Shown: positions 1 through 9,887, counted from the first letter of the stretch. The stretch: 46,869 nucleotides of DNA from Bacteroidia bacterium (GCA_016212695.1 JACREX010000140.1:1-46869); one strand, 5' to 3'. Translations and numbers: made by a program. The notes: generated by a model not told the origin, from the letters alone.

Positions 1-3000
1 AACCGTAATATTCACCGGTGTAGTAGCGCCATCCATTTCAATGACAGGCGTAGCCGAAGAAGCGACAAAAGAATTGGCATTTGAAACATCTAGGTTACCT
101 CCCACGAAAATATCACCGTCTGAAATAGTGTTTGTCCCCCCTGTTACGGTAAAATTCCCGTCTATATTTAATGCATCTGTACTGCCGTCCATAATGATTC
201 CACCTGAACTTAGAATGCAGTTGTTATTCACATAAGTTGTTAATAAGTTAAAATCAAGCGTTCCGCCGTTAATTGTGAGGTCATTTGTGAATTCAACATG
301 ATTAGTACTAACAGTGATTGTGCCTGAAGAAATTTGCCCATTATAAAATTCTTTACCTGCTGTTATTCCGCCTGAAATAATATTTAGCGTTCCTGAAAAT
401 GTAACCGATCCGCTATTGTGAGTAAATGTTCCGGATGTATTAGACCAGTTTCCAGATACTGTTATACTGGCGCTTGCATCAGGTTTTAGAATGCCCGCTG
501 CGGCAATAGTTACATCCTTAAAGGAAGAACCTGTAGGAGGTTGAAACTGACCATCTGTTACGGTTAAAGTATTAGAAACAGTTACAGCAGCCGAAGGGTC
601 AACATCAACAGCATCCCCGGGAGTACCTGCGCTATTGTTTATTGTAAGGTTATAAAATGTTTCACCGGTCAATGCCTGAGCTACACTGCCATCAAATTCA
701 ACAGTACCTGAATTTGGAGTAAAAGTACCTGCGTTCGACCAATCGCCCGATATTGTAATTGTAGCAGATGCATCTGGTTTCAGAATACCATTAGTTCCAA
801 TAGTAATATTTTTAAAATCGGAAGCAGAGGGTGGCTGAAACTGTCCATCTGTTACCGATAAAATATTTGATACAGTTACGGCAGCCGAAGGGTCAACATC
901 AGTAGCATCATTAGGTGTTGCAGCGCTATTATTTATTGTGAGATTATAAAATGTTTCACCCGATAAAGACTGTGCCCCGCTGCCATCATAAGTTACTGTG
1001 CCTTGTTGTTCATTAAATGTTCCAGAATTGCTCCAGTCACCGGCAATTTCAATATTATAATTTGAAGCAGTAGCATCAAGGGTAGAATTAGCGGTAATAG
1101 ACAGAGATCCATTAATATCTAAAGTACTTCCTGAATTTACAGTATTTGCAACAACGCCATCACCCGTAGTAAGATTATAGAAATGGTCATCGGCATTTGC
1201 TGTCATTGTTATACTTTGTGTTCCGGTTTTTTTGAATACTACTGTACCGGTGGTAGCATCAAAGTATCCTGAACCGGAAACGTTCCAGTTTCCATATACA
1301 TTTAATGTATTATTTGCCGAGCATGTAAGATGTGCGCCAGCAGCGATGGAAAGATCCTGGCACTCTGCCGGATTAACATCAATTACTGGCCAATTAGTGC
1401 ATCCTGCCGGAATGGAAACATTTACAGTGGAGGTTGGAACACTCCCGCCTTCCCAGTTAGAACCTGTATTCCATGAGGTAGTTGCTGCTGTTGTTTTCCA
1501 TAATCCGGGAGGGAGTGTCCTTCCTGTATAGTCATTTGCAGTTAAAGGAGCAATTGTATTAGCTAAACCAGTAAAGCTAATATAATTTGATGCAGGAGTA
1601 ACAGAACTGGTAAGTACAGTCCATGTTGATGCATCCCATCTGCTAACTTTTAAATTAGCTTCTGTTCCATTAATATCCGCATCCATATAATAACAAGTCA
1701 TGTCATAAGTATAGGTCGTTAATCCGGTAGTTGTAAAACTCCAGTACCGGCTTAAATAATCTGTTGACGAGCCCATGCTGGCGTGTGTTGCATCCGTAAC
1801 TATTACTCCTGCATTTCCTGCAACGGCATTTGCCGTAAAATTTAAAGTTACCGGGCTATATTCTGCTGTACCTGTTACATCTCCGACTGGAAATGTAAAA
1901 GAAGAAGCGCCTGTTGCAAACGCCTTATAAAATTTACCGGTTCCATTGGTAACTATCATTTTTGTCGCATCAGGAGTACCTGAAATGGTCGCTGCAGTAT
2001 TCGATAATGTAAGGTCGTAATTGGACAAAAGTAATAAGCCGTTTGTAAGTGTCAGGCAGTTTGCCCCGGCAGAAACAGTGGTTGACCTGCTCAAAGTAAC
2101 TCCAGCGGGTGATGCGACAGTATTACTAATTGTTACGTTTTTTGCAAATGTAGCAGGCCATTCCTCACTTGTAGTTTGTGCAGCGTTGCCATTGTAAATC
2201 AGTTGTGCCGAAGCGCCCCATGATAGAGTACTACTTAAAGCAACAGTTCCTTGTGTCATATAGAAAATGCCAGCCACAGTTGTAGCAGATGGGAAGGTAC
2301 AGGTTCCGCTACAGTTGACGGTGATGTTTCCTGAAGGTGATGTCAATCCGCGAGCTGTTCCTGTTGTCCCAATGTAAGTCAGGTTAACATTTGAAACACC
2401 TGTTTCAAACCAGGAAATACCTCGACCCGCAGATGAATAAGTAGTACTCCCCAGTGTTTGGGTATATTCCTGCGTGCCGGAAGCCTTTATAAAGTCAATT
2501 TCTGTATATGGACCAGCGGCTTGATTATTGGTTCTTTGTAATGTACCACCTGACCATGTATAGTTACCAGAAATATTAAGATAAGCATATGTATTGGATG
2601 ATGTAGCTAATGAAGTTGGAATCATATCTAATAAACCACCGCTCATAATAAAATTACCATTAACGTTAAGAGTCGCATCAGCCGTCCAATTACCGTTATC
2701 ATTATTGAGATATAAATTACCCGAACTAATGGTTAAATTAGTTACAGTTAAAACTGCGTTATCAGCGGAACCGTCAGGACCATTCAATACGTAAAAAGTA
2801 CCCCCGGCAATTGTCAGATTGCCACCGATGGTTAATGTCTTAGCAACTGTAGCAACAAAGTTAAGTGTTCCTGCATTGATATCCAGATTTCCATTGATAG
2901 TAATGGCAGCGGGAAATGTTCTGGCGGTACTTGATGAATTCCATATTAAATTACCATAAGTAATAGCTGTAATAAAACCACCAGCTCCAAGATTTTGATA

Positions 3001-3507
3001 TTCAAACGTGCTTGTGGCGGCAAAACTTTCAGTTCCGTTAAAAGTAGTTGTACTATTAGCTGATGTATGATTGAGGATGTATTTACCACCTGCGTTAATT
3101 GTAAATGCGCCTGATGTGTGAGCAATTGTAGTCAGATCGTTAGCTTGCACAATACCGCCATTGTTAATTGTTAAATTTCCTATTTTGGATGCTGCTGTTC
3201 CTAATGTTACGGTATTTGCAACAGCAACGGTTATAGTTCCTTCAACCTGCAAAGTAGAAGCCCCTGTAATATTCCATGCTGCAGTAGTAGTATAAGAATG
3301 TCCAGATTGTACAATAAAAACATCTCCATCAGAAGTAAAATTTGCTGGATTACCACCAGTACCATCTGAATTTGTTGTCCAATTTGTTAAAGTGTTAGGA
3401 TCAGTTTGTCCTGATTTGGAATAATAAGTAGTGGCAAAGGTTTGATAAAATGCAAAAAGAGCAGTAAAAAGTACGATTAAAACTTTGTATGTTCTTTTAT
3501 TATTCAT
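1..3507 (-). CDS. Large secreted beta-repeat surface protein, C-terminus beyond window
   Basis: The minus strand is open from an ATG at 3507 to base 1 with no stop (1,169 codons), so the gene runs off the window edge and its C-terminus is missing. It opens with a signal peptide (basic MNNKR, then a hydrophobic stretch ending near FYQTFA). The rest is rich in T, N, G and S, with recurring phrases such as FYNLTINNS, GNWSNSGTF and LTINGG, as in beta-helix or beta-sandwich Bacteroidota surface proteins. An FPVGD phrase near residue 540 is common in T9SS cargo. Near the C-terminal part seen here a roughly 98-residue unit is tandemly repeated. By analogy it is probably an adhesin or cell-surface protein exported by Sec and then T9SS; the sorting domain itself would lie outside the window. 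No catalytic motif was seen, and the exact family is not identified. Confidence 0.8.
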   Translation of the reverse strand, partial: MNNKRTYKVLIVLFTALFAFYQTFATTYYSKSGQTDPNTLTNWTTNSDGTGGNPANFTSDGDVFIVQSGHSYTTTAAWNITGASTLQVEGTITVAVANTVTLGTAASKIGNLTINNGGIVQANDLTTIAHTSGAFTINAGGKYILNHTSANSTTTFNGTESFAATSTFEYQNLGAGGFITAITYGNLIWNSSSTARTFPAAITINGNLDINAGTLNFVATVAKTLTIGGNLTIAGGTFYVLNGPDGSADNAVLTVTNLTISSGNLYLNNDNGNWTADATLNVNGNFIMSGGLLDMIPTSLATSSNTYAYLNISGNYTWSGGTLQRTNNQAAGPYTEIDFIKASGTQEYTQTLGSTTYSSAGRGISWFETGVSNVNLTYIGTTGTARGLTSPSGNITVNCSGTCTFPSATTVAGIFYMTQGTVALSSTLSWGASAQLIYNGNAAQTTSEEWPATFAKNVTISNTVASPAGVTLSRSTTVSAGANCLTLTNGLLLLSNYDLTLSNTAATISGTPDATKMIVTNGTGKFYKAFATGASSFTFPVGDVTGTAEYSPVTLNFTANAVAGNAGVIVTDATHASMGSSTDYLSRYWSFTTTGLTTYTYDMTCYYMDADINGTEANLKVSRWDASTWTVLTSSVTPASNYISFTGLANTIAPLTANDYTGRTLPPGLWKTTAATTSWNTGSNWEGGSVPTSTVNVSIPAGCTNWPVIDVNPAECQDLSIAAGAHLTCSANNTLNVYGNWNVSGSGYFDATTGTVVFKKTGTQSITMTANADDHFYNLTTGDGVVANTVNSGSTLDINGSLSITANSTLDATASNYNIEIAGDWSNSGTFNEQQGTVTYDGSGAQSLSGETFYNLTINNSAATPNDATDVDPSAAVTVSNILSVTDGQFQPPSASDFKNITIGTNGILKPDASATITISGDWSNAGTFTPNSGTVEFDGSVAQALTGETFYNLTINNSAGTPGDAVDVDPSAAVTVSNTLTVTDGQFQPPTGSSFKDVTIAAAGILKPDASASITVSGNWSNTSGTFTHNSGSVTFSGTLNIISGGITAGKEFYNGQISSGTITVSTNHVEFTNDLTINGGTLDFNLLTTYVNNNCILSSGGIIMDGSTDALNIDGNFTVTGGTNTISDGDIFVGGNLDVSNANSFVASSATPVIEMDGATTPVNITV
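476..1063 (-). repeat. 294-bp tandem repeat units inside the large surface protein gene
   Basis: Matching landmarks recur 294 bp (98 codons) apart. One example is the segment encoding ILKPDASA at 476-495 and again at 770-789; FYNLTINNSA and DPSAAVTVSN recur in the same register. A third, more diverged unit follows towards 1060. The period is a multiple of three, so units can be gained or lost without breaking the frame. Confidence 0.75.
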
Positions 3508-3630
3508 ATATATTTACTGCCTTTTTTCATAATTTTGTCTTAGCGCTTTAATTTTTATACGATAAACTCTTGCATGAGTTTGGTTAATAATACTATTATT
3601 GCTAAATCCGTACAACTTTATTTGGTGTCC

Positions 3631-3665
3631 GTCCATAAAGTCAATTTTTGACAGATATTATGGAC
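3631..3665. terminator. Nested inverted repeat between porP-type gene and next gene
   Basis: Arms GTCCATAA (3631-3638) and TTATGGAC (3658-3665) pair perfectly. Inside them GTCAA (3640-3644) pairs with TTGAC (3648-3652). The hairpin starts six bases past the stop codon of the PorP/SprF gene on the minus strand, where a terminator or 3' stabilising hairpin would sit. There is no clear T-run, so Rho-independent termination is uncertain. Confidence 0.45.
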
Positions 3666-3670
3666 AATCG

Positions 3671-4741
3671 CTATAATAAACTACTCCCTTTTTTCCTGTA
3701 TGCAAACGGACTGGGGGTTGTATAGCGTAAAGTAACTTCCATACCGCCATTTTTATTTGTCGCGAGTTTTAAGTCAGAAACATTTATGTCGTAACTGAAT
3801 CCTATTGAGAAATTTTTTGACTCGAATAAAATAGAAGCTATGAATGCGTCTTTAAATCTGTAGTAACCGCCCAGAGACAATGCGCCTTCACGGATAAGAC
3901 CCTTTGTTGATGATGTTTCTTTAGTCATTAACCTTACGGCAGAACCTAATATTATTTCTGTGGATTTACCTTGTTTCATAAATTCAAAGGAAGGAACAAT
4001 TGCAAGCACAGTATTAATACCTATTGATGCATTACCGTGTGTTACAATCCTTGCATTAATTCTGTCTTTTGTTGAATTATAAAAGCTGTATTCAGGTTTA
4101 TTGACATGAAAAACAGCTAAACCAAACTCGGATTTAAAACCATTATTATCGGTAAGGTCTTTTACTCTTTTTGAACGATAATTCCAAACGCCGCCCAGAG
4201 AAATATCGGGTACGATATAACCATTTTTATTTATGTTTTCGTTAGACGCAAGAGACGGGTTGTAATTATACCCATCGTACTGGCTGTCCCACTGGAAATG
4301 GGAATCATTGATCTTTTGCTGCAAAATACCGCCCTGTAAACCAACGGTAAGTAAATTTTCTTTATTTAATTTAAGATGGTATGATATGGAAATATTGGCA
4401 AGTGTAGTTGTCAGTCCCGAAGCTCCTGCCAAATCATAAAAAACCGATATCCCGCCACCCAGTAACCCTGTTCCTGTACGCTGCCTATACAAACCGGCAT
4501 CGCAGTTTAAGGCATAGGTTTTATAGGCGTTATTTAATTTGTTCCATTGATCTTTGTAGGTCAGTATTCCCCTGATGTCGCCGTTAAATGTGCCTGCCAA
4601 TGCAGGATTCATACTTAGCGGACTTGAGCAGTATTGGGAAAAATGGATGTCCTGAGCGAAGCAGTTGAAAGTTGAAAGTGAAAAGTTGAAAGTGAAAAAA
4701 AGGAATGTTAAATTACGACTAACGATTTTTTTTGTTTTCAT
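3671..4741 (-). CDS. PorP/SprF family type IX secretion system membrane protein
   Basis: The 356-residue protein has an N-terminal signal peptide ending near NCFAQ. It then carries the family hallmark QDIHFSQYCSSPLSMNPALAG and alternating beta-strands ending in YDINVS and LRYTTPSPF, as expected of an outer-membrane barrel. PorP/SprF proteins are T9SS-associated outer-membrane proteins that often act with a particular large type B cargo protein. SprF with the adhesin SprB is the known example. Here the gene lies 19 bp downstream of the 1,708-residue type B cargo gene on the same strand, so an operon and a dedicated partnership are likely (inference). Oddly, the signal-peptide codons are built largely from a 7-bp tandem array at 4664-4698. 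Paralogues are usually many per genome, so no specific symbol is given. Confidence 0.9.
   Translation of the reverse strand: MKTKKIVSRNLTFLFFTFNFSLSTFNCFAQDIHFSQYCSSPLSMNPALAGTFNGDIRGILTYKDQWNKLNNAYKTYALNCDAGLYRQRTGTGLLGGGISVFYDLAGASGLTTTLANISISYHLKLNKENLLTVGLQGGILQQKINDSHFQWDSQYDGYNYNPSLASNENINKNGYIVPDISLGGVWNYRSKRVKDLTDNNGFKSEFGLAVFHVNKPEYSFYNSTKDRINARIVTHGNASIGINTVLAIVPSFEFMKQGKSTEIILGSAVRLMTKETSSTKGLIREGALSLGGYYRFKDAFIASILFESKNFSIGFSYDINVSDLKLATNKNGGMEVTLRYTTPSPFAYRKKGSSLL
4664..4698. repeat. Heptamer tandem array inside the signal peptide of the PorP/SprF gene
   Basis: Five consecutive 7-bp units are seen: GTTGAAA, GTTGAAA, GTGAAAA, GTTGAAA, GTGAAAA. On the minus strand they encode the hydrophobic FFTFNFSLSTFN part of the signal peptide. 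Confidence 0.85.
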
Positions 4742-4760
4742 ATTTTAAACTTTATAAATT

Positions 4761-7700
4761 CTACTTTAATAATGTTATGTTTCCCTGTTGTTCAGCGATG
4801 CTGCCGTTTTGCAATTCGGCTTTCATGTAGTAAACAAATACTCCGGCATTAAGGGGCGTTCCGTTATAGGTTCCGTCCCAGCCCTCTGTTTGTTTATCGG
4901 TTTCAAATATTTTATTGCCCCATCGGTCGTATATTCTCAGCAATAATGATTTTATATTACTGCCCCTTACAAGAAGCACATCGTTTTTTCCGTCGCTATT
5001 GGGTGAAAAGACGTTCGGAATAAATAAACAACCGCTGCCCTCCGGGGAAATAAATATTGATGTATCAATACTGCACGATTTATTGTCTGTGACAGTTACA
5101 TTGTATGTACCTGAATGCAGGTTAGCGGCAGTAGCAGTGGCATTAATGGAAGGGTTGTCCCAATGTATAGAATAAGGCGGTGTTCCCTGTGTAATATTCA
5201 GATTTATCGAGGCATCGCCTGCGCCGTGACAACTTTCTGCCTGTTGTGTTGCCGATAAAACGGGTAAAGGATTGAACATTACAAGTAGCGTATTTGATTG
5301 AATATTATTATTTGAAACACATGTAAGAGTGGAAGTCAGGACACAATAAACCTGATCATTATTTAAAATATTTACCGGTGCAAAATCAGTTCCGCTTACA
5401 ACATAATTATTATTTACAAACCATTGTATTGTAGGATTGTTACCACCGTATAGAGTGGTTGCATGAAAGGTTACAGATGTGCCATAACAAACAGGCAGCG
5501 TCGGATTTGATGAGATATTGACAGTCGGTGTTACTGTTGGTGTAACCTGCATGATGATAGGGCTTGATGTCGCAGGATTGCCCGTTGCACAGGCCTCGCT
5601 TGAAGTGAGCAAACAGGAAATTACAGCATTGTTTGAAAGATTATTGTTTGAATATGCAGCGCTGTTTGTTCCTACCGGGCTACCATTCAGATACCATTGA
5701 TAGGCAGGCGTTCCACCATTTGTGGCTGTTGCAGTGAATGTAACATTTGTACCGCTGCATATAGCGGTATCGTTTGCTGCAATAAATATACTGACCGGCA
5801 GATTTGTGTTTACTGTTATTGTAACATTAGCGCACGTTGTAGTATTGCAAGTCCCTTCGGCTCTCACAAAATAGGTGGTAGCAGAGGTTGGTGTAACTGA
5901 AATACTGCTGCCTGTATTAATTTGTGAGCCTCCGCAGTTTCCGTTGTACCAAATCCAGGATGCGCCCGTACCGAGCGAGCCGCCATTTACGGATAAGCTG
6001 ACCGGCGTACCTGAGCATATCGGGTTTTGTGAAGGCGTTATTCCTGTTGGAGCAACGGACAGGGGATTTACTGTTAAAACCGTTACAATAACGCTATCGC
6101 AACCATTCACTGTCGTTAATGTGTCATAATAATTTCCTGCTGTGGTATAGGTATGCCCATTGAAAATATAACTGCCGCCGCTGCATATCTCGACTACGCT
6201 CGATATGACAAAGACAGGATTAACAGTAAGCTGGGTTACAATAATACTGTCGCAGCCATTCACTGTTGTTAATGTGTCATTATAATTTCCTGCTGTGGTA
6301 TAAGTATGCCCGTTGAAAATATAATTGCCGCCGCTGCATATCTCGACTACGCTCGATATGACAAAGACAGGATTAACAGTAAGCTGGGTTACAATAATAC
6401 TGTCGCAGCCGCTTGTGGATTGCAGTGTGTCGTTGTAGATTCCGCTAGCAGTTTGATATGCGTCGCTCAGGAAAATACTATCGCCGGAACAGATTGAAGA
6501 TTGAAGATTAACGATTGAAGATTGAAGGATTGTAAGATTCGTTACAATAATACTGTCGCAACCATTGATTGTTTGGAAGGCAGCGGTGTAGTAGCCTGCT
6601 GCTGAAACAACCGTGCTATCAGGCAGCGTGTAGGTTTGTCCCTGGCATATTGCCGCATCTACAGGTATGTTGTAAACCGGATTTACTGTTAAGGTCGTTA
6701 CAAAAATGCTGTCACAGCCATTCGTTGTTTGAAGTGTTGTGATATATGTGCCTGCTGTTGAAACAACCGCGCTATCAGGCAGGGTGTAGGTTTGTCCCTG
6801 GCATATTACAGCATTTACAGGTGCGCTGAAAGTCGGATTTACCGTAATCGTAGCTGTTTCGTTGTTACCTGTACAATAGGTAGGCGAAGGACCTGTCGGG
6901 GCTATGGTATAAGTAACCATTAGCGGAGAATTGATAGAATTGATGAACACCGCACCCAATATGCTTTCTCCGTTTTGCAGCCCTGTTCCTGATAAAACCT
7001 GACTGGTTGTAATACCAACAGGATTTGTTCTTGTCCAGTCAAAACTTGTTCCGCTGACAGTAGCAGTTAATATCATATCGGAACTGGATGAACCTGAACA
7101 TATTTCCTGTGTTTGTGAAGATATTGTAACAGAAGGGATGCTGCTGACTGACATAACAACGGAAGAGCTGGATCCTGTGCAACCGGCCTCCACACCTACA
7201 ACATTCACTATATTTCCATTGGTTAGCGTGGTACTGGTAAACGTACTGTTTGCTCCGGGACCTTGCTGTGAAACGCCATTGATAAAAAACTGGTAGGTTC
7301 CTGAAGTAATACCGCCTGCAGTGAATGTTACACTTTGACCATTGCATATAACCGAGTCATTGACTGAGATAGTAACAACAATGCCCCCTGGATCCACAAG
7401 AGATTGATTCAGCATTATGGAACAACTTCCTATGCTTACCGTAACAATATAATTTCCGGAACTAAGGTTCGAAGCGATTGCAGTATTTTGCTGAGGGGTG
7501 GAATTCCATGTGTAGGAATACAAAACATCATCCGTAGCAGTTATGGATCCGTCAGTTCCCGCGCAGGCGGTTGGGTTGCTGTAGCTTTCTATGGCCGCCG
7601 TTGGTATAGGGTTCACCGTTACGGTTGCTGTGATTGAAACGCCTGTACATGATGCCGTGGAAACAGGAGTAATTGTATAAACAATATCAATGGGAGAACC

Positions 7701-9887
7701 GGTGGTATTAGTAATGTTTCCTCCCGCAATAATTCCACCGATGGCTATTCCTGATCCGGATAACGGAAGCGTTGTGGTCAATCCGGCCGGGTTGTTTCTT
7801 GTATAGGTAAATGTGGTACCATTAATATCTGCCCCTAAAACAATATTTGTACTTGCACCTCCGGAGCAGATACTTTGACTTACCGGAGTGGCAGTGGCAA
7901 CGGGCAGAGGATTTACACCAATGTTGGCGGAAAGTATTGCCATATCAGGACAAAGAGGATTTCCTCCGGTTATGGTAACTGTGTAGGTTGTATCAGAAAC
8001 GGGGCTTACGGTTACAGAAGAATTTGTTGAAATTGGGTTGGTTGACCAGGTATAATTAGCGCCGCCCGAAGCGGTAAGCGTTATGGAATTTCCGGTACAA
8101 ATACTTGTATCGGTAATATCAATAGACGCTCCGATAACACCTGATGTTGCTACAATAGAGTAATCACATACATCACCCGCCTGTCCGTCAATCATTATAT
8201 AATAAGTTTGCCCGGGAACAAGCGCAGGAGCCCCTCCATAAGGAACTGTTACAGTAGCAGTTGTATTATTTGGAATACCATCGGTTGTATCTCCGGCAGT
8301 TCCGGCAGTTAAAAAACTATTAGACAATAAAACAAAATTACCACAATTGGTTCCTGAATATACTCCCAGTTGTATTCCCGGATCTGTAACCTGAGTACAA
8401 TTGGAAACCGTTACATCAAACGAAGCGAATGTCGCCGAAGCGGTAAAGGTAATCCATGAATTGTTATTAATATTGCCCAAAAAGAGATTGCATGGAGGAG
8501 GAGGGGTAGGTTCGTCAACATCACACATATTACCGGGAAAATCTTTGTTATAGAAAGAAGATGTTTTTCCTGTGTAACCGTTCAGGTTGCAGATATGTGT
8601 TGCGCCACTGCAAAAATCACTGGGGACATTGTTTGCATCGGGAGTACAGGAAATTGAAGCGTCCCAGCCTGAATAAATGCCGGAGGCATCAGAAACAAAT
8701 TTAAAAGTAATACAGGAATCTGTTGAGATAATAATCGGTGGCAAATCGCTTCCACTTGCCTGTCCGGCTAATTTAAAAATAAGGGTAGCTGCAGTTGAAT
8801 TTCCATCATATACTTCAAGATAATCATAAAAGGTAGTTCCGATATTATCTTCGGTATAAAAACTACTAAAGTCAAATCTGATATGTTCGCCCGGATTATC
8901 CGAACAAAAAGTCATTACATAGTTTTCGCTATTACTGTAATTTGCAGAAGGTCCGCCGCTATCGTAGAAATGACCTGAACAGGTAGTAACAGTACCGGTT
9001 GACATTATGAAACAATCGGCAATCAACTGGAGCGGAGTTGAATTTGAAAAAAGTCCCGAATTTGTGCATGTGGTAACTCTCCGGTAATAAGTGGTGGCAG
9101 ACACTGAGGCAATATACGACAGAGTAGTAGCGCCAGCAATATCATTCCACACCGATCCATCGGAAGACGACTGCCACTGAAAAGTTATATTTGCTTCAGT
9201 TGAACCTCCGGTTACAGTTAATGTTGAAGCATAAACAGCACAAGCCGAAGTTACAGTAGCTTGTGTAGTTCCTCCCGCCGGCGTTCCGCTGCAAGGAGTA
9301 GTGTTTAAAAATATCAGATTTAAGCTTGCCAGTTCCTGCTGCCGTGAACCAAAAGAACTCATACTACCATAATCACCTACATCTGATGAAGCATGGTCGC
9401 GAAGCATAACATAAGAAGCCTGAGCAGCATAAAAATGTTTAAAAGAAGAAGTACCGCAATAACTTCCATCGTCATTATCAATTACAATTATCAGATTATA
9501 GGTATTATCGTAACTGAAATCGGTAATATCAATATTATACCAGCCATTTGCAGGTGTGACAGAACCCGTATATACAAGAGTTAATCCGCTGTTTATCCAG
9601 TCGGTTCCACCTGTAAACGATGTTTTTGTTGAATTTCCAAGGTAAATACGAATGCTATTTGTTGTACAGATATTATTGCTATGTTCAAACTGAATATCGG
9701 TAATGGTACCTGATTGTCCGATCATTGATTTGTCATAAATATACTGAACATGACTATAATTATAATATTCATTAAATACATGGTCGTAATCGCTTAAAGC
9801 GCCGTCAACAACCGTAACGACAGTTTGTGCATTAACAATAGTTGATATAATTGTTAATACAAATAAATTTATTATATTTTTAATCAT
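4761..9887 (-). CDS. Giant T9SS type B cargo protein with CUB, SprB-like and Ig-like repeats
   Basis: This is a 1,708-residue secreted protein. A signal peptide ends near VNAQ. An N-terminal beta-rich domain (about 25-200) and an Ig-like segment follow. Then comes a CUB-like domain (about 295-412, with EVYDGNS and FVSDASG-type phrases) and a cysteine-containing region with pre-peptidase-like folds (about 415-580). A series of Ig/PKD-like repeats with ICSG or ICQG openings and TVNP closings runs through the rest. A SprB-type repeat lies near 765-830 (PTACAGTDGSITATDD). Near-identical repeats (GHTYTTAGNY, NGCDSIIVTQLTVNP) lie around 1020-1270. The C-terminus (about 1620-1708, FIPNVFSPNSDGKND to GNITLLK) is a gliding-motility-associated type B sorting domain. 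It is probably a cell-surface adhesin exported with the adjacent PorP/SprF protein. The ligand is unknown. Confidence 0.9.
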   Translation of the reverse strand: MIKNIINLFVLTIISTIVNAQTVVTVVDGALSDYDHVFNEYYNYSHVQYIYDKSMIGQSGTITDIQFEHSNNICTTNSIRIYLGNSTKTSFTGGTDWINSGLTLVYTGSVTPANGWYNIDITDFSYDNTYNLIIVIDNDDGSYCGTSSFKHFYAAQASYVMLRDHASSDVGDYGSMSSFGSRQQELASLNLIFLNTTPCSGTPAGGTTQATVTSACAVYASTLTVTGGSTEANITFQWQSSSDGSVWNDIAGATTLSYIASVSATTYYRRVTTCTNSGLFSNSTPLQLIADCFIMSTGTVTTCSGHFYDSGGPSANYSNSENYVMTFCSDNPGEHIRFDFSSFYTEDNIGTTFYDYLEVYDGNSTAATLIFKLAGQASGSDLPPIIISTDSCITFKFVSDASGIYSGWDASISCTPDANNVPSDFCSGATHICNLNGYTGKTSSFYNKDFPGNMCDVDEPTPPPPCNLFLGNINNNSWITFTASATFASFDVTVSNCTQVTDPGIQLGVYSGTNCGNFVLLSNSFLTAGTAGDTTDGIPNNTTATVTVPYGGAPALVPGQTYYIMIDGQAGDVCDYSIVATSGVIGASIDITDTSICTGNSITLTASGGANYTWSTNPISTNSSVTVSPVSDTTYTVTITGGNPLCPDMAILSANIGVNPLPVATATPVSQSICSGGASTNIVLGADINGTTFTYTRNNPAGLTTTLPLSGSGIAIGGIIAGGNITNTTGSPIDIVYTITPVSTASCTGVSITATVTVNPIPTAAIESYSNPTACAGTDGSITATDDVLYSYTWNSTPQQNTAIASNLSSGNYIVTVSIGSCSIMLNQSLVDPGGIVVTISVNDSVICNGQSVTFTAGGITSGTYQFFINGVSQQGPGANSTFTSTTLTNGNIVNVVGVEAGCTGSSSSVVMSVSSIPSVTISSQTQEICSGSSSSDMILTATVSGTSFDWTRTNPVGITTSQVLSGTGLQNGESILGAVFINSINSPLMVTYTIAPTGPSPTYCTGNNETATITVNPTFSAPVNAVICQGQTYTLPDSAVVSTAGTYITTLQTTNGCDSIFVTTLTVNPVYNIPVDAAICQGQTYTLPDSTVVSAAGYYTAAFQTINGCDSIIVTNLTILQSSIVNLQSSICSGDSIFLSDAYQTASGIYNDTLQSTSGCDSIIVTQLTVNPVFVISSVVEICSGGNYIFNGHTYTTAGNYNDTLTTVNGCDSIIVTQLTVNPVFVISSVVEICSGGSYIFNGHTYTTAGNYYDTLTTVNGCDSVIVTVLTVNPLSVAPTGITPSQNPICSGTPVSLSVNGGSLGTGASWIWYNGNCGGSQINTGSSISVTPTSATTYFVRAEGTCNTTTCANVTITVNTNLPVSIFIAANDTAICSGTNVTFTATATNGGTPAYQWYLNGSPVGTNSAAYSNNNLSNNAVISCLLTSSEACATGNPATSSPIIMQVTPTVTPTVNISSNPTLPVCYGTSVTFHATTLYGGNNPTIQWFVNNNYVVSGTDFAPVNILNNDQVYCVLTSTLTCVSNNNIQSNTLLVMFNPLPVLSATQQAESCHGAGDASINLNITQGTPPYSIHWDNPSINATATAANLHSGTYNVTVTDNKSCSIDTSIFISPEGSGCLFIPNVFSPNSDGKNDVLLVRGSNIKSLLLRIYDRWGNKIFETDKQTEGWDGTYNGTPLNAGVFVYYMKAELQNGSIAEQQGNITLLK
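6070..6410 (-). repeat. 153-bp tandem duplication in the giant cargo gene
   Basis: The stretch beginning at 6174 recurs at 6327 (153 bp, 51 codons). About 84 consecutive bases look identical, including the region encoding VNPVFVISSVVEICSGG. Further upstream in the protein a related unit repeats with a 156-bp spacing (6604 and 6760). Near identity at the DNA level points to a recent in-frame duplication or gene conversion. Confidence 0.8.
6492..6526. repeat. Heptamer tandem array within the giant cargo gene
   Basis: Five perfect 7-bp steps are seen: GATTGAA, GATTGAA, GATTAAC, GATTGAA, GATTGAA. The array is read through in the minus-strand frame as ILQSSIVNLQSSI, between two Ig-like repeats. 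The GATTAAC unit is the same one found in the non-coding array at 31829. Confidence 0.85.

Noticed and set aside
7039-7347. 102-codon minus-strand reading frame inside the giant cargo gene
   Set aside because: It is an out-of-frame shadow of the same strand's real gene with no independent signal.
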